The translations under genes were made by a program, and so were the position numbers. Of a DNA stretch of 17,857 bases, positions 8,153 to 14,077 are shown one piece after another. The stretch is from Lentisphaeria bacterium UBA7640. GTDB lineage: Bacteria > Verrucomicrobiota > Lentisphaeria > Victivallales > Victivallaceae. The notes beneath the pieces were generated by a model. It was not told the DNA's origin. It was given only the letters and a program-made list of their open reading frames with translations, and made no database searches. The stretch is taken from positions 12,648 through 30,504 of the forward strand of contig DLIO01000096.1 of NCBI GenBank assembly GCA_002483765.1, read 5' to 3'. Position 1 is the stretch's first letter, and every line of letters begins with the position of its first letter.

Positions 8153-8773
8153 TCAAAAGAAATGAGTGGTAGTTTCCCCAGGTTCCGCAAATTCGACATC
8201 GCGCGAAGTAAATGGGAAAAAGAAAAAGACGATCCAGTTATTGTAAACCGTTCGGCTATTGACACTAGAAAGACTGTCGAGATAATCGTTGTTTTTCGCG
8301 TCAGTTACCAGAACATTTAGCCGGCTGGTACCAGTGCGAGAAATTTTCTTTATCAATGAAATTTCAGGAATTGCGAAAGATATATCGGTGTAAGGCAACG
8401 GAATTGGCAAGGTCGGTGTTCCCAGATTATAACTGATATCATCGGTGGCATGAATCCCGCAAGCCAGCCTGATGACAATGTCAGCCTTTTCTTTGTCTGC
8501 AGTAATTTTAATGCCAGAACGATACAAATGAATATAAAAAGCTGCTTGGATATACTCTTTATCAGCTTGTGACGCGAGAAAACTATAATCGACCAAAGCA
8601 GTCTGGCCGCTAAAGCGTTCAAATCTCATTGAACAAATATTTCGTTCAACTGCACTCGTCAACAAGTTTTGTTCGACAGCACTACGACTAGTATTGGTAA
8701 TACGCGGATTAACACAGCCATTTAGCGAAAACGACACAGCTACAGCAATAACGGCAAAATAAAAAAAATTCAT
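8153..8773 (-). CDS. Lipoprotein, DUF6655-like
   Basis: The 206-residue protein has a hydrophobic signal sequence and a clean lipobox LNGC ending at Cys20, so it is an exported lipoprotein. Just after it comes NTSRSAVEQNLL (27-38), followed by AVER, a GQTALVDYSFL segment, EKADIVIRLACGI with a following TDD, and a proline-rich PTLPIPLPYTDISFAIPEI. This order (T-S-R-[ST]-A-x-E-Q-x-L-L near the N-terminus, an ADI-V-x-R strand, a P-IP-IP stretch before a PEI) matches my recollection of the DUF6655 family known from planctomycetes. That assignment is from memory and no function is known for the family. GAAGAAG just before the ATG is a fair ribosome binding site. The gene is convergent with murE and divergent from the next membrane protein. 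Confidence 0.6.
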   Translation of the reverse strand: MNFFYFAVIAVAVSFSLNGCVNPRITNTSRSAVEQNLLTSAVERNICSMRFERFSGQTALVDYSFLASQADKEYIQAAFYIHLYRSGIKITADKEKADIVIRLACGIHATDDISYNLGTPTLPIPLPYTDISFAIPEISLIKKISRTGTSRLNVLVTDAKNNDYLDSLSSVNSRTVYNNWIVFFFFPFTSRDVEFAEPGETTTHFF

Positions 8774-8885
8774 AACTTCTTCGATTCTTTCTCTTCGGGG
8801 TTAAAATGAACGTCTCAAGACGATTTATATCTTAGTACTCTAGCAGAACCACTGGAAAAATCAATTCGAAAAAGCTTTTTATTCC

Positions 8886-8914
8886 TTGAGAAAAATCATT
8901 TAAAATGGTATGTT
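8886..8914 (+). promoter_or_regulatory. Candidate promoter of the coiled-coil membrane protein gene
   Basis: TTGAGA at 8886-8891 (5 of 6 to TTGACA) and TATGTT at 8909-8914 (4 of 6 to TATAAT) with a 17-base spacer, in the 223-base gap between two divergent genes. The mRNA would carry a leader of about 75 bases before the start at 8997. Confidence 0.4.
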
Positions 8915-8996
8915 AATGTGGATTAGGAGAAAAATCAGTATCAATAAATCCAAAGTTTTAGAAGCCGTCAAGTTTACAGCCTGAGGATGAAAAATC

Positions 8997-9617
8997 ATGA
9001 GAACTTCGATTATTGTTTTTCTGTTTGTCGCCATAACCGCGTTGACCGCGCAAACGGTTCGACACGCCTATTTACTGTGGTTTCAACCACAACGCTCGGT
9101 ACTGGAAAAGTATAAGCCGGTAACTCAAAGCAAAATAAAAAATGCTGATTCATTGGAAACTCTAGAGAAAGAATACGCCATTGCTCACAGTGAAGTAGCT
9201 AAAGTTGATGAGGAAATCAAAATTTCCAAGCGCAAAGTAAATCGTTATAATGACGAACCATTCAAAACCGAAAAAATGTTAAAAACCGCGATTACACAAT
9301 GGGAACGACGTTCCGAAGAGATCGGCAAAGCTCGATTTTCATGGATTTGCGGTCTCGGAGTTGTTCTAGTAGGATTAGGTTTTACGCTCAAATGGCGGTG
9401 GCTGGGGCTTATTTTTATTATTTCCGGCTTCGCACAAATGATCTGGTGGGTATCGCCATCTTTCAGTTTTAACGAAGCATCCGCCGAATATCAACGGATG
9501 TTGGAAAACAAGTTTACACTATCGTTGATAACGCTAGTTCTGATTTTATTGCTATGGTTTTTCTTTGATTGGAAGTGTCGCAAAAACGCCGACAGCACAG
9601 CAAAAAAAACAACTTAA
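8997..9617 (+). CDS. Membrane protein with periplasmic or cytosolic coiled coil, unknown family
   Basis: I do not recognise this 206-residue protein. It has an N-terminal hydrophobic helix (about 4-24), a charged helical region (about 50-110, with SLETLEKEYAIAHSEVAKVDEEI, here spoken of only by its ends at residues 52 and 74) that looks like a coiled coil, then three more membrane-length segments (about 114-131, 134-152 and 173-191) and a basic tail. With four helices, the coiled coil and the tail would lie on opposite sides of or flank the inner membrane depending on topology, which I cannot settle. GAGGATGA at 8983-8990 serves as ribosome binding site. It is followed by the REP-like palindrome copy 2 and the DUF3465 gene. 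A stretch around residue 42-55 (VT...ADSLETL) resembles VT...ADSLNIL in that next protein. Confidence 0.65.
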   Translation: MRTSIIVFLFVAITALTAQTVRHAYLLWFQPQRSVLEKYKPVTQSKIKNADSLETLEKEYAIAHSEVAKVDEEIKISKRKVNRYNDEPFKTEKMLKTAITQWERRSEEIGKARFSWICGLGVVLVGLGFTLKWRWLGLIFIISGFAQMIWWVSPSFSFNEASAEYQRMLENKFTLSLITLVLILLLWFFFDWKCRKNADSTAKKTT

Positions 9618-9640
9618 AAGTAGCGTTAAGTTAATCCCCT

Positions 9641-9687
9641 AATTAGCGCGCGCATTATGCGCGCGCTAATTCAAAGCAACAGTTACA
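9641..9687. repeat. REP-like palindrome, copy 2
   Basis: A perfect 15-base inverted repeat, arms 9641-9655 and 9657-9671, around a single central base at 9656. The arm reads AATTAGCGCGCGCAT. AGTTACA begins 25 bases right of the centre, exactly as in the copy at 1465-1512. The flanking 21 bases match that copy at about two thirds of positions. It lies 23 bases after the stop of the membrane protein gene and may also act as its transcript end. Confidence 0.8.
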
Positions 9688-9818
9688 GAAATAAATATGA
9701 AATTATCTTGTGATTGCATTGCGCATAATATGAAATAATATTCTGGAGTGAATCATGATAAGCCGTAAAAACATACGGCGTCAAAATGGGCTTGAAAACT
9801 TGGAAAGATGAAAGCATA

Positions 9819-10283
9819 ATGAAGAAGTTTATATTTATAATCGTATTGATTGTTGCTATGCTGGGCTACCTGGAGCTAAGCTCAAAAAAAGAGATTGCGA
9901 GAAGAGTCGACAGTGACCAAGTTACCAAACCTCAAGTCGCTACTGCTGATTCATTAAATATTTTGAACGAAGCGGTCAAAAATCGTCAGAGCAATATTCA
10001 GGTTGAAGGCGAAGGAATTGTTATCAAAATACTGCCAGATGATACTAAAGGCAGCCGGCACCAAAGATTCATTTTAGAATTATCGAGTGGACAAACATTG
10101 CTTATCGCTCATAACATCGACCTAGCTCCACGCATCGACTCATTGAAACTTGGAGACAAAGTTCGATTCTATGGCGAATACGAATGGAACAACAAAGGTG
10201 GAGTCCTACACTGGACACATCACGACCCAAAAAATCGCCATCCAAACGGCTGGCTCAAGCACGACCGCAAAACCTATCAATAA
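9819..10283 (+). CDS. Anchored or secreted DUF3465 protein
   Basis: From ATG 9819 the protein has 154 residues. MKKFIFIIVLIVAML forms a signal or anchor helix (about 4-19), so the rest should face the periplasm. The C-terminal two thirds match the DUF3465 family closely as I know it: GEGIVIKILPDD (64-75), GSRHQRF (78-84), SSGQTLLIAHNIDLAPR (89-105), GDKVRFYGEYEWN (112-124) and GGVLHWTHHDP (127-137), ending HPNGWLKH. The dense His, Asp and Trp cluster at the end suggests a ligand or metal site, but the family has no known function. An upstream in-frame ATG at 9786 would add 11 residues ahead of the signal. I prefer 9819 because the MKK start gives a normal signal sequence and GGAAAGA (9802-9808) lies 10 bases before it. 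Confidence 0.8.
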   Translation: MKKFIFIIVLIVAMLGYLELSSKKEIARRVDSDQVTKPQVATADSLNILNEAVKNRQSNIQVEGEGIVIKILPDDTKGSRHQRFILELSSGQTLLIAHNIDLAPRIDSLKLGDKVRFYGEYEWNNKGGVLHWTHHDPKNRHPNGWLKHDRKTYQ

Positions 10284-10334
10284 GTTCATATCGGGAAAAT
10301 CCGAGAATGACGAGTTTTTAGTGAGCGCTATCAT

Positions 10335-10368
10335 TTGCAAAACCTGTTTAAAAGTATTATAATACTTT
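10335..10368 (+). promoter_or_regulatory. Promoter with overlapping 18-base palindrome
   Basis: TTGCAA at 10335-10340 and a perfect TATAAT at 10358-10363, 17 bases apart, sit 55 bases upstream of the sigma-54 activator gene. The -10 box is the centre of a perfect 18-base palindrome, AAAGTATTATAATACTTT (10351-10368). A dimeric regulator bound there would block RNA polymerase, so this is a candidate operator, perhaps for autoregulation. Confidence 0.55.
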
Positions 10369-10418
10369 GCGACTAGTGAAATGTTACAATCTAATGGTCA
10401 TTTTTTGACAAGGAAAAC

Positions 10419-11906
10419 ATGGAAACTTTAATTCTTACCGGTTGGGGATGGCACGACTATGCATGTGCTGCCGCAGTCGTTCTAAGAAAATATCCCGAAG
10501 CTGATATCAAAGGTATGAGCATGGGACGATTGCCCTCCTGTTTAAAAGACATTTCAGAAAACAAGACCAACTCTTACAAGAACATAATCATCCTCGGCAT
10601 AGGCTGGCGTGGCGAACCGGATGAAATACTTATTACCCTCAAGAAACTCAAAAAACAAGGCTCGGAAGTCGTTTGGATAAGTTGCCTTCCTTTTCCTGAA
10701 CGACTCCCAAAAGAGATAACCAAACAGCTCAATATCCAAGTAGATGACAATGATTTGTGGCTTACTCAATTAACTGCGAATTTCTACCAACAAGAGTGTC
10801 AAGACTTGCTCCCTATGCTTGAAAATAAACCCAAAGGAAAAGCCTTGGCATGGAAACTGCTATTGGATACAGCGATGTTTTATTATCGCAGTTATCAGAA
10901 CCCCAATGTATATGCGGATGCTATTAAAATGTTGGCACAAGGCAGTAATGTTTTTACGGATAAACAAAAAGAGATGATTGAGCACTACAAAAGATTTGGA
11001 AAAAGGGAACTAAAAGGCAGTAGTCCTGCAATTATAAAATTGCGTGGAATTATTGATAAAGTTGGCCCTAAAGACAAAGGTAGAGTTCTAATTCAAGGCG
11101 AGAGTGGCACTGGCAAAGAAACCGTAGCGATTCAGTTACATTTCAAATCACCAAGAGCAAAAGAACCGATGATCTGTTTTAATTGCGCGACGCTGAGTAC
11201 GCAACTTCTGGAAAGCGGCTGGTTCGGGCATTCCAAGGACGCATTTACAGGCGCGACCAAAGAACGCAAGGGAGTTTTCCTGGAAGCGGACGGCGGAACC
11301 CTGTTTCTCGATGAGATCGGAGAATTACCGCTGGAAGCGCAAGGAGCATTGCTACGAGTATTGCAGGAGAGTCGTTTCCAAAGGCTTGGCGACTTAAAAG
11401 AGTTCGAAGTCGATGTCCGAATTATTATCGCCACCAACCGCAATCTTGCGCAAATGGTTCAAGAAGGCAAATTCCGCGAAGACCTATTTCACCGACTCTG
11501 CGTGATCCCAATCCAAGTACCGCCATTGCGTGAATACATTGAAGATATCGAAGAGATCGCTAATCATTTTTGGTTCGAGTGGCACAAACGTAAATTGTCA
11601 TCAGAACAAACTGCCGTACTAAAAACCTATCACTGGCCGGGCAACGTCCGCGAATTACACAACTTCCTAGAACGAGCCGACATTTTAGAGGAAGATGACT
11701 TCGCAAAATTATTAAAAGAACACATAGCAATCACCAATCCAAGTAGCAACACTCCAAGCGCAGAAGTCGAAAACCTAGAAGAGGTCACCCGTCAGCACGC
11801 CACCAAAATGCTAGAAAAGTACGCTGGCAACATCTCCAAGACCGCAGAAGCCATGGGCATAACCAGAAACACACTAAAAAAACATATAAAAGAGGAGGGA
11901 ACGTAG
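10419..11906 (+). CDS. Sigma-54-dependent activator with degenerate DHH-like sensor domain
   Basis: A 495-residue bacterial enhancer-binding protein that should activate sigma-54 RNA polymerase by ATP hydrolysis. The central AAA+ domain (about 205-425) has Walker A GESGTGKE (227-234), the sigma-54 contact loop as DAFTGA (274-279, where GAFTGA is usual), Walker B FLDEIGE (D298, E299), ATNRNL, the arginine-rich FREDLFHRL, and HWPGNVREL. The C-terminus (about 455-495) is a Fis-type helix-turn-helix, NISKTAEAMGITRNTLKKH. The N-terminal 190 residues are not a response-regulator, GAF or PAS domain. TGWGWHDYACAAAVVLRKYP followed by a strand and SCLPFPERLP resembles a DHH phosphoesterase with its metal-binding aspartates and DHH triad lost, so it may bind a nucleotide ligand without cleaving it. 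The nearest sigma-54 promoter is that of the AAA+ ATPase gene at 14078. Confidence 0.85.
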   Translation: METLILTGWGWHDYACAAAVVLRKYPEADIKGMSMGRLPSCLKDISENKTNSYKNIIILGIGWRGEPDEILITLKKLKKQGSEVVWISCLPFPERLPKEITKQLNIQVDDNDLWLTQLTANFYQQECQDLLPMLENKPKGKALAWKLLLDTAMFYYRSYQNPNVYADAIKMLAQGSNVFTDKQKEMIEHYKRFGKRELKGSSPAIIKLRGIIDKVGPKDKGRVLIQGESGTGKETVAIQLHFKSPRAKEPMICFNCATLSTQLLESGWFGHSKDAFTGATKERKGVFLEADGGTLFLDEIGELPLEAQGALLRVLQESRFQRLGDLKEFEVDVRIIIATNRNLAQMVQEGKFREDLFHRLCVIPIQVPPLREYIEDIEEIANHFWFEWHKRKLSSEQTAVLKTYHWPGNVRELHNFLERADILEEDDFAKLLKEHIAITNPSSNTPSAEVENLEEVTRQHATKMLEKYAGNISKTAEAMGITRNTLKKHIKEEGT

Positions 11907-12073
11907 GCCTATAAGAAGAAATATAAATATATCGGAAATCGGGATTTTTGCAGTCAAAACTCCAAAATCAGTACCCAGCAAAATAAAAACCCAAAAGGTA
12001 CTTGTTGCAATAAAAAATATTGTTGAAATCGAGTAAAAACATAAAAGTTCAATTAACAAGAAGGATTATAATT

Positions 12074-12787
12074 ATGGATGATAACTTTATTACTGATGTA
12101 TATGATAAATCATATCAAGACATGATTGGCAAAGACTTTAATTGGTTGCCATTCACAGGAAAACAATATCCTGAAGTTCCAAAACAAGATCGCGTACTCA
12201 TCCTTGGTGAAAGTTGCTATGCATGGAAGAATAACGCAACCGAAATTTGTGCGAATAAAAACCATATAAGGGAAAATGTATATAATCAGATGTATGACTC
12301 AGGATTTTTCAAGAATATTGTTAGAACAATGATAGGGAAAAGAGAAATAACTAAAGCTGCTCGTAAACAATTTTGGGAAACAGTCTCATTTCAAAATCTA
12401 GTAACAACACCCTTGGCTACAGTAAAACACAGACCTAATCTCGATGATTACAAAAAGGGATGGGTAGCTTATTGGCAAATCCATGAAGTGTTACAGCCAA
12501 AGATTTGTATTGTGCTTGGTACTGAAGCTGCAAAAATTGATAGTTTCATTTCTGTACTACGAAGAGAAAGAGAATTGATTGATCATAAAAATGAGCTAAA
12601 TCTCCATTTCCCGAAAGTGGGAAGATACTACGCAAAGACTTTATCCTTTGATGTCAAAGGCAAAAATATTAAATTCTTTTTTATAAAACATCCTAGCTCA
12701 TTCTTTTCTTGGCAAGCCTGGCATGAATTCTTAAATGATAATATTCCTGACGTGATTAATTATTATCAAACAAAGATCAATGCTTAA
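12074..12787 (+). CDS. Uracil-DNA-glycosylase-like protein
   Basis: From ATG 12074 the protein has 237 residues. A TTG at 12020 would add 18, but AAGAAGGA at 12057-12064 with a 9-base gap supports the ATG. The motif order fits the uracil-DNA glycosylase fold: a first strand VLILGESCYAW (41-51) in the place of the catalytic GExP loop, FQNLVTTPL (106-114) in the place of the second-strand asparagine motif, QPKICIVLGTEAAK (141-154), and KHPSSFFSW (205-213) in the place of the HPS loop. It lacks the cysteine set of iron-sulfur UDGs. Activity on uracil or any base is not shown; it may recognise another modified nucleic acid. The codons are A+T-rich (one 60-base line counts 18 G+C) compared with the flanking ATPase, which hints at transfer. 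It is 165-185 bases from each neighbour. Confidence 0.55.
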   Translation: MDDNFITDVYDKSYQDMIGKDFNWLPFTGKQYPEVPKQDRVLILGESCYAWKNNATEICANKNHIRENVYNQMYDSGFFKNIVRTMIGKREITKAARKQFWETVSFQNLVTTPLATVKHRPNLDDYKKGWVAYWQIHEVLQPKICIVLGTEAAKIDSFISVLRRERELIDHKNELNLHFPKVGRYYAKTLSFDVKGKNIKFFFIKHPSSFFSWQAWHEFLNDNIPDVINYYQTKINA

Positions 12788-12970
12788 ATATAGGGTTTTA
12801 AATATCCAAGAACTAAGGAGCAAGCACTGCAAAGGTTTTATTAACACTGTAATTCAAAGGAGGAGGTAGGAGGTGCCCACAGATCCTCTAAAATTGTAGG
12901 GAATACCTATTCAACGGAGTATTTAAGAAACAACATGTATTAAATTTTATAATTGAAAGGAAAAATCAAA

Positions 12971-13747
12971 ATGAAAAATCAAAAATTACACAATCTGAAT
13001 TTTAAGGAACTACTTTTATATCCAGAGGAGTTTTCTCCTCAGAGTCGCTACTCAACCCCAATTGAGTGTAAAAGTTTTTGTCATCGTTGTGAAGATGGTG
13101 ATAAAAACCGGGAAAAGGCTTCTGCGTCTGAATCAGAAACTGTACTGATAAGTCATGGTTGCGACACTGAAGACTTTGTTACTTGCCTCGGAACTCCATT
13201 AAAAAATCAAAAATGCACTGAGCCAATTCTTTTCTTAATGGAAGATCCTGGCGGTGATTATGACCAAGGATACGATAAAATAAAAATAGGCAACATAGCA
13301 AAGAAACCTCCGACGCTTCATTATTACTTCTCACCAGATATAGACTATTGGCCAGAAAACTGCGACTCGCTTGAACATTTTTATGGCCCTTATTATGCCT
13401 ATCTTATGCAGAAACATGGATTAGGAAACGTTTATATAACGAACTGTGTAAAGTGCAAATGGCAAACTCTTCCTCGAGACGCAAAAGTAGAAGACACTTG
13501 TATGAACACGTGGTTATCAAGAGAAATAGAGTTGTTTTCTCCAAAATTAGTTGTCTGCTTTGGAGGAAAGACCGTAGAACTTTATAAACGTTATCAGTTT
13601 TCAAATTCCTGCAACATACCATATGCATACTTGTATCATCCTAGCTTTCTTCAAAATAGATGGCAAACACGTTTCGACACACAACAAGAAGCAATTGATT
13701 TAAATGATCAGGAGCTTGATAAAAAACTAAAAGAAATGGAACAATAA
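12971..13747 (+). CDS. Iron-sulfur uracil-DNA-glycosylase superfamily protein
   Basis: From ATG 12971 the protein has 258 residues (AAAGGA at 12957-12962 is the ribosome binding site; an in-frame TTG at 12953 is less likely). It matches the layout of family 4/5 uracil-DNA glycosylases. FLMEDPGGD (88-96) corresponds to the GEAPG loop. YITNCVKCKW (155-164) corresponds to the family's YITNVVKC strand. FSPKLVVCFGGKTVELY (189-205) and YHPSF (222-226) fit the later strand and the HPS loop. The cysteine pattern also fits a 4Fe-4S site: C37 and C40 as CxxC, C162 in VKC, and C177 15 residues later. Between the first and second motifs is an unusually long, charged insert (about 42-85). Base specificity cannot be predicted. 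It follows the other UDG-like gene by 183 bases and ends at a strong terminator. Confidence 0.65.
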   Translation: MKNQKLHNLNFKELLLYPEEFSPQSRYSTPIECKSFCHRCEDGDKNREKASASESETVLISHGCDTEDFVTCLGTPLKNQKCTEPILFLMEDPGGDYDQGYDKIKIGNIAKKPPTLHYYFSPDIDYWPENCDSLEHFYGPYYAYLMQKHGLGNVYITNCVKCKWQTLPRDAKVEDTCMNTWLSREIELFSPKLVVCFGGKTVELYKRYQFSNSCNIPYAYLYHPSFLQNRWQTRFDTQQEAIDLNDQELDKKLKEMEQ

Positions 13748-13796
13748 TGTTTATTTAAATTATGAATTTTCATCTTCGAATTACCAGATGATTTAA

Positions 13797-13866
13797 TTCA
13801 TCTTGTTGTAAAGATGAACATTATCAACTTACACTCAACAGAAAACCTGTTGAGTGTTTTTATTTA
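13797..13866 (+). terminator. Rho-independent terminator with preceding hairpin
   Basis: An 11-base perfect stem, ACACTCAACAG (13831-13841) and CTGTTGAGTGT (13847-13857), closes a 5-base loop and runs into TTTTATTTAT. This is the clearest terminator of the window. It is preceded by another perfect hairpin, TTCATCTT (13797-13804) with AAGATGAA (13811-13818). It separates the UDG-like genes from the ATPase gene, so the ATPase needs its own promoter. The rest of the 330-base gap up to 14077 holds the inverted repeat and sigma-54 promoter listed next. Confidence 0.85.
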
Positions 13867-13899
13867 TAAAAATGATAAAAGAATAACACAACCAAAACT

Positions 13900-13936
13900 T
13901 CACTGGTCTTTAAAATATCAGTGACGGTCAAATATC
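13900..13936. promoter_or_regulatory. Candidate enhancer (UAS) for the sigma-54 activator
   Basis: A perfect 6-base inverted repeat, TCACTG (13900-13905) and CAGTGA (13919-13924), with a 13-base spacer. It is followed by a partial direct repeat: GGTC-TTTA-AAATATC inside the first part and GGTCAAATATC at 13926-13936. It lies about 80-100 bases upstream of the -24 element, the usual distance for enhancer-binding protein sites. The assignment rests on position and symmetry only. Confidence 0.35.
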
Positions 13937-14001
13937 GAACACCTCCCGCCGTTATTTGCTTAATAATATTGTATTCATACAGGAAATCCCATTCCAAAAA
14001 G

Positions 14002-14020
14002 CTGGCATCGTAACTGCTTT
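14002..14020 (+). promoter_or_regulatory. Sigma-54 (-24/-12) promoter of the AAA+ ATPase gene
   Basis: CTGGCATCGTAACTGCTTT fits the sigma-54 consensus YTGGCACGRNNNTTGCW at 11 of 14 defined positions. The invariant GG (14004-14005) and GC (14016-14017) are separated by exactly 10 bases as required. Transcription would begin near 14029, about 49 bases before the ATG at 14078. A sigma-54 activator is encoded 2.1 kb upstream, which makes regulation by it likely. Confidence 0.75.
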
Positions 14021-14077
14021 ATAGCCATTTAGCATTTTACCAATTTTATTATATGGACAGCTTTATGGAGGTATTCA

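Noticed and set aside
8916..8984. A 22-codon reading frame (ATG to TGA) just before the coiled-coil membrane protein gene, a possible leader peptide
   Set aside because: It has no ribosome binding site, and the best promoter I see would start transcription after its ATG.
11990..12020. Possible sigma-54 promoter (AAGGTACTTGTTGCA) before the first UDG-like gene
   Set aside because: Only 8 bases separate GG and GC, where 10 are required.
12845..12900. A run of strong Shine-Dalgarno-like purines (AAGGAGGAGGTAGGAGG) before a GTG-started 8-codon frame between the two UDG-like genes
   Set aside because: The peptide would be only 8 residues and nothing conserved can be claimed. It may be a remnant of something larger, but no coding match was visible in any frame.
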